From the NCBI GenBank assembly GCA_020848855.1, contig JADLHH010000290.1, positions 1 to 15,486 on the forward strand: a DNA stretch of 15,486 bases. The letters run 5' to 3'. The DNA comes from Anaerolineae bacterium (lineage in GTDB: Bacteria > Chloroflexota > Anaerolineae > Aggregatilineales > Phototrophicaceae). The translations under genes and the position numbers were made by a program. The first letter of the stretch is position 1. The number at the start of each line of letters is the position of its first letter. Shown here piece by piece: positions 5,978-13,101 of this stretch. Below the pieces are notes generated by a model. That model saw only the letters and a list, made by a program, of their open reading frames with translations. It had not been told where the DNA came from and did no database searches.

Positions 5978-6000
5978 CAGTTCTTTCGCTTCTCAGTCCC
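5922..6000. repeat. Second locus of the AGTGCTGAG/CTCAGTCCT repeat family
   Basis: This stretch carries AGGACTGAG (5922-5930), CTCAGCAC (5957-5964), CTCAGTCCTCAG (5969-5980) and CTCAGTCCC (5992-6000). They match units at 3732-3790 in sequence and in mixed orientation. The last copy overlaps the end of htpG, including its TGA stop. Confidence 0.65.
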
Positions 6001-7888
6001 GCTTTTCTGTCGCCGCCTGCATCAACGCATACAGCCGCTCTGCCATCGCCGCCGGATCGGGGTGAATGCCGTCCTGCAACAGCGCCGTCTCGAAGACCTG
6101 CTCGACCACCGAATCGATCAGCGGGTTCTGCGGCGCGTGCGCGATCATGGCGCTCAGGTTGTGCAGCAGCGGGTGACGCGGGTTCAGTTCCAGTATCTTG
6201 ACCGGAAGCTCGTAGTCGCGCTCCATCAGGCGGTTGATGCGGAACATATTGCGCTGCGGGTTGCTGTCTTTGCTGACCAGCCGCGCCGGGCTGCCGACGA
6301 GATTCTTGCTCTCGCGCACCTCGACCACCCGCTCGCCCAGCACGTCAACGAAGCGCTGGCGCACCGCCCCGAAGTCACCTTCGGGCAGCGGCTCGTCCTG
6401 CTTCTCCTCGTCCTGCTTCTCGCCCACGTCGCGCAGGTCGATGTCGGCTTCGTCGGCGCTGCGCAGCTTGTGCCCGTCGAACTCGCTCAACCCCATCAGC
6501 ATCACCGGGTCAACCGGATCGGTGAGGTACAGCACCTCGATCCCGCGCTGGCGGAAGCTGTCAAGGTGCGGGCTGCGGCTGGCGCTGGCGAAATCCTCGC
6601 CCAGCACGTAGTAAATGTCCTGCTGGTTGGCAACCATCCGGCTGACGTAATCCGCGAGCGTCGTCCACTCGTTCTCGTCGGCGGAGCGAGTACTGGGGAA
6701 CAGCAGCAGCGGCTCAATCTCGGCGCGATCCATCGGCGCGACGACCAGCCCCTGCTTGAGCGCGCGCCCGAACTGCTCGAAAATCCTGTGATATTCGTCC
6801 AGCTTGTTTTTGGCGAGCCGCTTGAGTTCGCTCAGCACCTTATTGGTGAGCGTCTTCTTCAGGTTCGCCATGACGCGGTTCGCCTGCACGCTCTCGCGGC
6901 TGACGTTGAGCGGCAGGTCTTCGCTGTCGACCACGCCCTGCACAAACGCGAGGTACTCCGGCAGCAGGTCGGTCGTGTATTCCTGAATCAGTACCTTGCG
7001 GGCGTAGAGCTTCAAGCCCGGATCACGGCGCACGCTCAGCACGCTGCGCTCGGCGCTGGCGGGACTATACAGCAGCGCGTAGAACTGGAGCGGCACGTCG
7101 GCGCGCATGTGGATGCGGTGGAGCGGGTCTTCGAAATCGAGCGTGAGCATCTTGTAGAAGTCGTTGTACTGCTCGTCGGTGACTTCCTTGCTGTCCTGCC
7201 GCCAGATCGCCGTCTGCTTATTGACGGCTTCCTCGCCGTCGCCCACATAGATTGGGAAGGCGATGTAATCCGAATGCCGCCGCACGATCTGCTGAAGCGT
7301 CCACGTTTGCAGGAAGTCTTTGGCGTCATCCTTCAGCGTGATGATCACGTCCGTGCCGCGCGTCTCTTTCTCGGTTGGCTCGATGCTGTAGCTGTCCGCC
7401 CCGGTCGATTCCCACGCCCATGCTGGCTCGTCAGGGTTGGCAGAGCGAGTCACCACCCGCACCTTGTCGGCGACCATGAACACCGAGTAGAAGCCAACGC
7501 CGAACTGCCCGATCAATTCCTGCGCCGACGCGCCCTCCGCCTGACGCTGCCTGAGCGCCTCGACAAAGGCTCTGGCGCCGCTGTGGGCAATCGTGCCGAG
7601 GTTGTTAACCAGATCGTCGTGCGTCATGCCGATGCCGGTATCGCTGATGGTCAGCGTGCCGGCGTCTTCATCCGGCTTGATCTCGACGTAGAGTTCAGCT
7701 TCCGGGTCGCGGACGTTCTGGTTGGTGAGCTGCTCAAACTGGACGCGGTTGAGCGCGTCGGAAGCGTTGGAGATCAACTCGCGCAGAAAAATCTCGCGGT
7801 CGGTGTAGAGCGAGTGGATCAAGATATTCAGCAACTGCTGAATTTCCGCCTTGAATGCGTGCTGCTCGTTGTGTTCGTTGACTGCCAT
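5993..7888 (-). CDS. htpG: Molecular chaperone HtpG (Hsp90 family)
   Basis: Cytoplasmic ATP-dependent dimeric chaperone, 631 residues (E. coli HtpG is 624). The N-terminal GHKL ATPase domain has E37 and N41 in LRELISNASDAL, D83 in ISDTGIGM, the lid GTIAHSG and the glycine-rich GQFGVGFYS (about 127-135). The middle domain carries the catalytic arginine R331 in PLNVSRESVQANRVM. The C-terminal dimerisation domain follows a short charged linker rich in Glu, Lys, Gln and Asp. ATG 7888 has ribosome-binding site GAGGAA 6 nt upstream and a TATAAT box about 30 nt upstream. No CIRCE element or other heat-shock operator is visible. The last codons (KRD, stop) are formed by a copy of the dispersed CTCAGTCC repeat, so the extreme C-terminus may vary between strains. 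Confidence 0.97.
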   Translation of the reverse strand: MAVNEHNEQHAFKAEIQQLLNILIHSLYTDREIFLRELISNASDALNRVQFEQLTNQNVRDPEAELYVEIKPDEDAGTLTISDTGIGMTHDDLVNNLGTIAHSGARAFVEALRQRQAEGASAQELIGQFGVGFYSVFMVADKVRVVTRSANPDEPAWAWESTGADSYSIEPTEKETRGTDVIITLKDDAKDFLQTWTLQQIVRRHSDYIAFPIYVGDGEEAVNKQTAIWRQDSKEVTDEQYNDFYKMLTLDFEDPLHRIHMRADVPLQFYALLYSPASAERSVLSVRRDPGLKLYARKVLIQEYTTDLLPEYLAFVQGVVDSEDLPLNVSRESVQANRVMANLKKTLTNKVLSELKRLAKNKLDEYHRIFEQFGRALKQGLVVAPMDRAEIEPLLLFPSTRSADENEWTTLADYVSRMVANQQDIYYVLGEDFASASRSPHLDSFRQRGIEVLYLTDPVDPVMLMGLSEFDGHKLRSADEADIDLRDVGEKQDEEKQDEPLPEGDFGAVRQRFVDVLGERVVEVRESKNLVGSPARLVSKDSNPQRNMFRINRLMERDYELPVKILELNPRHPLLHNLSAMIAHAPQNPLIDSVVEQVFETALLQDGIHPDPAAMAERLYALMQAATEKRD

Positions 7889-7918
7889 AGCAAATTCCTC
7901 GTGGGTTCACGGTATCGC

Positions 7919-7924
7919 ATTATA
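7919..7924 (-). promoter_or_regulatory. -10 box of the htpG promoter
   Basis: On the minus strand the hexamer reads TATAAT, within GATATAATGCG, about 30 nt before the htpG ATG. The region 17 bp further upstream has no good TTGACA match (best is TTTCTT-like with 16-bp spacing). The leader would be about 20 nt and contains the GAGGAA ribosome-binding site (complement of 7895-7900). Confidence 0.6.
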
Positions 7925-7971
7925 TCTAACACGCGCATGTAAGAAAGGGATAAAAATCGAGGTGTCACAGC

Positions 7972-7999
7972 GTAGGGGCACAGCGCGCTGTGCCCCTAC
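7972..7999. repeat. Perfect 28-bp palindrome, probable terminator of the VWA gene
   Basis: GTAGGGGCACAGCG (7972-7985) is followed directly by its exact reverse complement CGCTGTGCCCCTAC (7986-7999). It lies about 24 nt beyond the stop of the substrate-binding/VWA gene (minus strand) and before the htpG promoter, so it would isolate the two units. The GTAGGGGCAC...GTGCCCCTAC design resembles REP-like intergenic palindromes of many GC-rich genomes. No direct T-run follows; TTTTTA comes about 21 nt later. Confidence 0.7.
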
Positions 8000-8022
8000 A
8001 CGGTCATTCCCAAATGGCGTAG

Positions 8023-9777
8023 TTAGAAGTAGCTGCTGATGATTTGCAGCACGCCGAGGATGCTCTGCGGGTCGCCGGACTGCACTTTGGTATTGCTGGC
8101 GCGCGCCAGCGAATTGAGCGCGTTGATGTCGGCGTCCGCGCCATAGGCGACCGGGATCAGAATTACCGGGTTGAGCGATTCGCTGGTCGCCTGGATGGCG
8201 TTGACGGCGTCGTTCAGCGACACACCCTGATCGCCGGTATCCGCGCCGTCGCTCAGCAGCACAACCGCCCGGATGCGGTTATCGCTGTCGTCATTGGCGA
8301 ATACGGCAGACGCCTGCTCCACCGCCTGGAACAATTCAGTCCCACCGCCCGCTCGCAGCGACTTGATATGCGACTCCAGTTGATCCTGCGTCGATTCGAA
8401 ATTACCCAGCGGCACGCGTAGCTCGATCTGGTCGCTGAAGATCATCAGCCCGACGCGGTTGGTCGGCTCCATCCGGTCGAGGAACGCCAGCGCCGCTTCG
8501 CGCGCCTGGTCGATCTTGCCGTCGTTGCCCATCGAACCAGATACGTCGATCAGCAGCATCACGTCCGCCTGCTTCTTGACGAACGACCAGCTTTGCTGGA
8601 TCGCCGCGATCACTTCCGGCGCGGGCACGTCGAGCACGGCGCTCGGCTGGTTCGGGTCGATGCCGTTCTCAGCGACGAACGGGAAGTCGAGCGGCACGTC
8701 GGGGTTCGCCGGGCGGAAGCCTTCTGCCATGATCTGGCGCTGCACGTCCGGCGTCAGCACGTAGTTGACGAACACGCGGGCAGCGTCGCGCTGCTCCTGC
8801 GTCGTCCAGTCGGCGTTGACGATGCCCATCGGATGTTCATGCCAGAACGTGCCTTCCATCGGGTACAGCGCGACCAGCTTCTCCGGCGGCTTGTATTCGG
8901 TCAGCCCGCGATTGATGTAGATCAGGTCATTCTCTTCCAGCGCCACGAAGTCGAGGTACTGCGGCCCCTGCGCGATGTATTCCTTGAACTCGGTCGTCCG
9001 CGACGAATAGTGACGGATCAGGTCTTCGATATCGCGCACGCCCTGCTGCACGTCGGCGCTGCGCACTTCGTCGAGTGTCAGGCGGCGTTCGGTGAAGCCG
9101 TTGGCACGGGCGCTGGCGTAAAATTCGGCGATCAGCGTCGAAAGCGCGGTCGAACTCACCAGCGGGTCGGTGTGACCGTAAAACACGGTGCGCCGACCCG
9201 GAATCCCGTAATCTTCCCAGCCGTTCGGGCTGTGCAGCACGGCGAGCAAATCCTGCCAGCCGATCTCCTGCCGCCCGACCGTGTTCTGAATCGCCTGCAG
9301 GCGGCTTTCCCAGATCGCCATGACGACCGGGGCGAGCGCCGTCGCCTGCGTATCCGCCAGGTCGAACAACTGCCGCCCGGTCTGGTAATTCGCCAGCGCC
9401 AGCCAGTGGCTGACCGACGGCTCGAAGATCGTCGGCTTGGCGACATTCTGATTGTTCGGGGCGATCACCGCGTTGATGATGCCCTGCATGACCGTCCCGG
9501 ACGAGCCGGACACGCCGGTGATGCAGATCGCCTTCTCGCCGCTGGCGAGATTCGCGCCGGTGACCGGGTTCTTGCCCTGAGCGAAGGCGCGGTTGAAGTC
9601 TTCCATCACCTGCGGCATGTACAGGTCGGATTCCGGCGCGTAGATCAGGCTGATCTCAATCGCGCCGCCGGCGCAGTTCGACGCGCTCTGGGTGGCGTTC
9701 TGGCTGCCGCCGCCATCGCACGCCGCCAGGACGGCGAGGATGACGAAAAGCAATACTCTGACGAAGCGACGAATCAT
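8023..9777 (-). CDS. Lipoprotein with substrate-binding domain fused to a VWA domain
   Basis: 584 residues. Residues 1-20 form a lipoprotein signal (hydrophobic run, lipobox LAAC, C20), so it should be tethered to the outer face of the membrane. Residues about 38-375 resemble bacterial extracellular substrate-binding proteins (start IEISLIYAPESD; hinge-like PTIFEPSVSHWLALAN; end NYVLTPDVQ...EGFRPANP). Residues about 404-584 are a VWA domain with a complete metal-binding MIDAS: DVSGS (411-415), T480 in GGGTELF, and D510 in LLSDGAD. ATG 9777 is chosen for its AGGAG (complement of 9784-9788) and signal peptide; the frame is open further up to 10023, but that overlaps the propeller gene. It is homologous to the free binding protein at 11883-12980. 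No ABC permease is nearby, so binding, adhesion or signalling is as plausible as transport. Confidence 0.88.
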   Translation of the reverse strand: MIRRFVRVLLFVILAVLAACDGGGSQNATQSASNCAGGAIEISLIYAPESDLYMPQVMEDFNRAFAQGKNPVTGANLASGEKAICITGVSGSSGTVMQGIINAVIAPNNQNVAKPTIFEPSVSHWLALANYQTGRQLFDLADTQATALAPVVMAIWESRLQAIQNTVGRQEIGWQDLLAVLHSPNGWEDYGIPGRRTVFYGHTDPLVSSTALSTLIAEFYASARANGFTERRLTLDEVRSADVQQGVRDIEDLIRHYSSRTTEFKEYIAQGPQYLDFVALEENDLIYINRGLTEYKPPEKLVALYPMEGTFWHEHPMGIVNADWTTQEQRDAARVFVNYVLTPDVQRQIMAEGFRPANPDVPLDFPFVAENGIDPNQPSAVLDVPAPEVIAAIQQSWSFVKKQADVMLLIDVSGSMGNDGKIDQAREAALAFLDRMEPTNRVGLMIFSDQIELRVPLGNFESTQDQLESHIKSLRAGGGTELFQAVEQASAVFANDDSDNRIRAVVLLSDGADTGDQGVSLNDAVNAIQATSESLNPVILIPVAYGADADINALNSLARASNTKVQSGDPQSILGVLQIISSYF

Positions 9778-9808
9778 ATTACGCTCCTGCAAATCTGCTC
9801 GTTGTAGT

Positions 9809-9829
9809 CCGGGCAGTACTGCGCCCCGG
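9809..9829 (-). other. Small intercistronic hairpin between propeller and VWA genes
   Basis: A perfect 10-bp palindrome GCAGTACTGC (9813-9822) is flanked by nearly complementary CCGGG and CCCCGG runs. It could form an RNA hairpin in the 79-nt gap and set the relative expression of the two genes. There is no T-run on the minus strand, so it is unlikely to be a terminator. Confidence 0.3.
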
Positions 9830-9856
9830 CATCCGTCTTCTGGAGATTGACCAAAC

Positions 9857-10945
9857 TCACCCCGACGCCAAATCGACCACATAGATATTCGTTGCGCCGT
9901 CGGAATTGAACAAGCCGCCGATGACCAGCTTCGAGCCGTCCGACGTAAACGCGACACTGGCAATTGCCGGGGTGACCCGCACCGAATCAGGCAGCGCCAG
10001 CACTTCGACCGGTTCCGCCCCACTCACCAGTTCAGCGAGGTAAACCATCCGGGTCTGTGAATCTGCCCACGCCAGGGTCGCGCTGTCCGGCGAAACGGCG
10101 AAGACGGGTGCACCGAAGGAATAAGCTGCGACTTCCTGCTGGCTGGCTACGTCCCAGACATGCGTCTGCGAGTCATCGGCGTCGAAGTAGATCAACTGCT
10201 GACCCTCATTCGAAAAGGCAAGCAGGCGGATGGAAAACTGCGCCATCTCTTCGGAATTGCCGCGCAGCGGGTAGCGCGTCCCGCTCTCGATATCCACCAG
10301 AGACACAGCATCGTTGGCGGTCGACTGTGCCAGCCATTGACCATCAGGTGAGACGGCAGCGGCAGCGATCAGAAGGTCACCCTGCCCCGGAAACCTGATA
10401 TAGACGTTATCGAACTCTTCGAAGGTGTCGATGTGCGTGCCAAACAGACGGGTGATCGCCGCGCTGTCAACATCCAGCGTGCCCAATAAAAACTGACCGG
10501 CACGGTACAGCACGCTCTGGTCGTCCGGCATGAACTGCACCCAACTGCCGCCATACTGATAGAGTGGGATGGTCTTGATCAGGCTTTGGTCGGCGGTGTG
10601 CCACAGGCTCACGTCGCCATTGCGATGGAACGTCACTATCTCGCTGCCGTCCGAGTTGAACGACAGCCCAGTGACCCAGTCACTGAAGCCGCGCAAGATG
10701 CCGATCTCGTCGCCCGTGTTGATGTCGAACAGGTGGACGACGATGAGCGCCGGCTCCGGCTCGGTATCGTAAATCTGGAACTGGTTGTAAACCGCCACCG
10801 TCTGATCGTCCGGCGACAGCACCGTGACCGCCGCCATACTCTCGACCGGGATCGTCATCACATCAAACGCGCCGTCTTGCGCGTAAAGCGCGCCGGTTGT
10901 GAAAACCAGCAGCAACAGCAGTGTCACAATAGCGAATCTTTTCAT
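9857..10945 (-). CDS. Secreted WD40-like beta-propeller protein
   Basis: 362 residues with a Sec signal peptide (MKRFAIVTLLLLLV, probable cut after ALYA at 22). The rest is a series of repeats typical of WD40-like propellers: LSPDDQTVAVY, LSFNSDGSEIVTF with VSLW (W115), VSPDGQWLA, LAFSNEGQQLIYF with THVWD (W264), VSPDSATLAW, and VAFTSDGSKLVIGG. Such proteins are protein-interaction scaffolds; no enzyme site is visible. It ends abruptly after IYVVDLASG, so the last blade may be closed by the N-terminal strand. Its ATG overlaps the TGA of the MOSC gene (ATGA), with GAGG at the complement of 10953-10956, so translation is probably coupled. The VWA lipoprotein gene follows after 79 nt, making a likely MOSC-propeller-VWA operon. 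Confidence 0.85.
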   Translation of the reverse strand: MKRFAIVTLLLLLVFTTGALYAQDGAFDVMTIPVESMAAVTVLSPDDQTVAVYNQFQIYDTEPEPALIVVHLFDINTGDEIGILRGFSDWVTGLSFNSDGSEIVTFHRNGDVSLWHTADQSLIKTIPLYQYGGSWVQFMPDDQSVLYRAGQFLLGTLDVDSAAITRLFGTHIDTFEEFDNVYIRFPGQGDLLIAAAAVSPDGQWLAQSTANDAVSLVDIESGTRYPLRGNSEEMAQFSIRLLAFSNEGQQLIYFDADDSQTHVWDVASQQEVAAYSFGAPVFAVSPDSATLAWADSQTRMVYLAELVSGAEPVEVLALPDSVRVTPAIASVAFTSDGSKLVIGGLFNSDGATNIYVVDLASG

Positions 10946-11742
10946 GCCAGTACCTCAACGGTATCTCCCACGCGGAGCGTGCCTGTGCCCCGGTGGACGG
11001 CGTTCTGTCCAAACAATGGAGCGCCCTTCGCACCCTGTCGATACGTCGCCAGCGTCCGCAGCGGCTCTTTGCCGCGTCTCCCGGTCGCCTGATCGGTGGT
11101 GGTAATGGCGCAGCGCGCGCACGGCTTGACCAGATCGAGCGTGATTTCCCCGGCACGGATCGTCTTCCAGCCGTCTTCGGGGAACGGCTCGCCTGCGCCG
11201 CTCACGACGATATTCGGACGGAAACGATTCATCGGCAGCGGCTCGTCCAGCCGGGAATTGAGGTCAGCCAGCGACTCTTCCGAGATGACCAGAAACGGAT
11301 AGCCGTCGGCGAACCCCACCTGATCGCTTTCGCGCGGCGCGTACTTCTGGTCGACCTGCCGGACGTAATCGTCGGCGAAGCGCACCAGCCGCACGTCGCG
11401 TCCGAGAAAATCGCTCAACCATCCGGCTGCCGCTTCACCCTGATCGACCGCGCCGACGCCGCTGTCTTTCCAGATCGAGACTTCGACGCGCCGCCCCGGC
11501 TGGTCAACCGGCAGCTCGAAACCCGGCACGCCGGGCGCGCTCAACCGCAGGCAGTGATCGTCCAACGTCGGGTGGATGAGCGCCATGCGGGCGATCTCGC
11601 GCTGGGTGAGAAAATTCCACTCGGAATCGACCACCAGCCAGCGGCGGTCATTGGCAAAGCCGCGCGCCTGTAACTGCGCCGCGTCGAGCGCCGTCCCAGC
11701 GCACGATTTGACAGGATAAATGTAGAGCGCCGAAACAATCAT
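10942..11742 (-). CDS. MOSC-domain protein (YcbX / mARC-like)
   Basis: 266 residues with an N-terminal MOSC beta-barrel domain (MIVSALYIYPVKSC, then FANDRRWLVVD and FLTQRE) and a C-terminal MOSC domain. The signature KPCARCAITTTDQATG contains C211, aligned with the cysteine that binds molybdenum in mARC/YcbX proteins, and PLFGQNAVHRGTG near the end is also typical. Relatives use molybdenum cofactor to reduce N-hydroxylated compounds; YcbX of E. coli is an example with a ferredoxin domain, which is absent here, so an external electron donor is implied. ATG 11742 has GAGGG (complement of 11747-11751). No signal peptide, so it is cytoplasmic. Its stop overlaps the propeller gene start. Its functional link to that secreted protein is not obvious. 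Confidence 0.88.
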   Translation of the reverse strand: MIVSALYIYPVKSCAGTALDAAQLQARGFANDRRWLVVDSEWNFLTQREIARMALIHPTLDDHCLRLSAPGVPGFELPVDQPGRRVEVSIWKDSGVGAVDQGEAAAGWLSDFLGRDVRLVRFADDYVRQVDQKYAPRESDQVGFADGYPFLVISEESLADLNSRLDEPLPMNRFRPNIVVSGAGEPFPEDGWKTIRAGEITLDLVKPCARCAITTTDQATGRRGKEPLRTLATYRQGAKGAPLFGQNAVHRGTGTLRVGDTVEVLA

Positions 11743-11781
11743 GAGTCCCTCATATAGGTTTTTAGTCGCTGGATTTCAGTG

Positions 11782-11808
11782 ATTGGTTCCCGGTAATTGG
11801 TTAATGGT
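11782..11808. repeat. Short ATTGGTT direct repeats
   Basis: ATTGGTT occurs at 11782-11788 and 11796-11802 (14-bp period), followed by the related TTAATGGTC. This is in the 140-nt gap before the MOSC gene, which otherwise holds no clear promoter box; the repeats could be a binding site or a decayed intergenic repeat. Confidence 0.4.
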
Positions 11809-11882
11809 CAAACCCACGCGGCGATGCGCTTCGCGCCTGCCAACGACCAACAACTTAAGAAGCAGTCCCCCGGCACATATGC

Positions 11883-12980
11883 TCATCGCACCACATTGCT
11901 CACCCAAACGAGCATCCGCTGAACTTCGGCGCGCGGCGGCGGCTCAGCCGCCAGCGTCAGGTCGGGGGCAAGCTGCGCGCCGAACGGCTCGGCATCCAGC
12001 CACAGCCGCGCGGTTGGCGCGGGCGCGCCGCTCACCGGGCGCAGCCCGTAGGCTTCGGGGTTCTGCCCCAGCAGATACTGATGCAGCGCTTCGACCGCCG
12101 CATCTTCATCGGTCGTGAGTTCGCCCCAGCGCGCCAGCGGAAAATCGAACACGAACTGGTACGCCGGGTAGCTCAGGCGAATCGGGTTACTGGCGTTGGT
12201 CAGGTTGCCGCTGAGGTTGGTCAGCCATTCGCTTTCGGGCAGCAACGCGATCTCGCCAACCGAAATACCGCGCGACGCCAGCGTTTTTGCCACCGAAGCG
12301 CCGAGCGTGTTGTAGTTCGGCACGCTCAGCAGGATACCCTGCATCCAGGCATGGAAGTCATTCGAGACGACCGTCGCGCCGCTGACCACCGGGTCGTCGG
12401 CAAACGCGCCAGCGCCCGAAAACAGCACGGCTAAACCGCCGGTCGAGCCGTTCGGGCGGGTGAACGCCAGCTTGATGTTGCCCCACGCCGCATGGTCGGC
12501 GGCAACCGCCGCCCACGTCCCGGCATCGGCGGCGCGGACGATCTCCGCCCAGTCAAGCGGGCGCGCGCCGTCATCGGTCAGCGCGTCAACACGGTCACTG
12601 AAGCCGCCCCACACCAGCATCGTCTGCGCCAGCGATGGCGCGACAGTTTCCAGCGGCAGGCGGTTAGCGTATGCAATCGACGCGCTCGACGCCGGAATCC
12701 ACGCCGTCGGGTGCTGCGCCGCCCAGGCGCGCTGCCCCTCGTCCGACCACACGCTGAGGTCGTCCACCGTGTTGACGGTGACGTGTACCCGGCGCGTCGT
12801 GTTGACGATTGGGTCGCTGGCATTGAACGCCTCGACGGCGCTGCGCAGCCAGGTTTCCGCCAGCGGGCTGACAGCGACGGTGATTTCCAGCGGCGGCTGC
12901 GAACGCAAAAACTGGCTCGCCGCGATGACAGCGCCAGCCAGCACGACAAAGACCAAGACAATGATAGTGCCGCGTCTCAT
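11883..12980 (-). CDS. Membrane-anchored substrate-binding-like protein
   Basis: 365 residues. An N-terminal hydrophobic segment (TIIVLVFVVLAGAVIAA, about 5-21) is either a signal peptide or an uncleaved anchor; there is no lipobox cysteine. The rest resembles a type-2 extracellular solute-binding fold: LEITVAVSPLAETWLRSAVE at the start, HPTAWIPASSASIAYAN, LDWAEIVRAADAGTW, TRPNGSTGGLAVLF, LLPESEWL and a final YGLRPVSG. These segments match, in the same order, those of the binding half of the VWA lipoprotein (8023-9777), so the two are paralogues. No permease or ATPase gene is adjacent. ATG 12980 has GGGA (complement of 12987-12990). A TACAAT box lies about 25 nt upstream. The ligand is unknown. 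Confidence 0.8.
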   Translation of the reverse strand: MRRGTIIVLVFVVLAGAVIAASQFLRSQPPLEITVAVSPLAETWLRSAVEAFNASDPIVNTTRRVHVTVNTVDDLSVWSDEGQRAWAAQHPTAWIPASSASIAYANRLPLETVAPSLAQTMLVWGGFSDRVDALTDDGARPLDWAEIVRAADAGTWAAVAADHAAWGNIKLAFTRPNGSTGGLAVLFSGAGAFADDPVVSGATVVSNDFHAWMQGILLSVPNYNTLGASVAKTLASRGISVGEIALLPESEWLTNLSGNLTNASNPIRLSYPAYQFVFDFPLARWGELTTDEDAAVEALHQYLLGQNPEAYGLRPVSGAPAPTARLWLDAEPFGAQLAPDLTLAAEPPPRAEVQRMLVWVSNVVR

Positions 12981-13004
12981 AGGATGTCCCGTAGCATGTA
13001 ATCT

Positions 13005-13010
13005 ATTGTA
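13005..13010 (-). promoter_or_regulatory. Probable -10 box of the substrate-binding gene
   Basis: On the minus strand the sequence reads TACAAT within CCGCTACAATAG, 25 nt before the ATG at 12980. A -35 is not convincing (GGATCA at 17 bp). A short hairpin (ATCCC...GGGAT, 13030-13050) lies just upstream and may end the preceding gene. Confidence 0.4.
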
Positions 13011-13101
13011 GCGGCTTCAGCCATGCGTGATCCCCTAATTATTCAGGGATGCCCAAGCATAACACATCCGGGGCAGCGGCGGCATTTCGCGGAACTCCAA
13101 G

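Noticed and set aside
6062..7942. Long plus-strand open frame (626 codons) opposite htpG
   Set aside because: It mirrors htpG almost exactly, has low-complexity His/Val/Arg/Gln composition and extends over the htpG promoter; an antisense artefact.
8593..9807. Plus-strand open frame (404 codons) opposite the VWA lipoprotein gene
   Set aside because: Composition is that of an antisense frame, and the opposite strand holds a lipoprotein signal, MIDAS motifs and a good ribosome-binding site.
9778..10023. N-terminal extension of the VWA lipoprotein frame
   Set aside because: It overlaps the propeller gene in another frame and would bury the lipoprotein signal; ATG 9777 has AGGAG and a lipobox.
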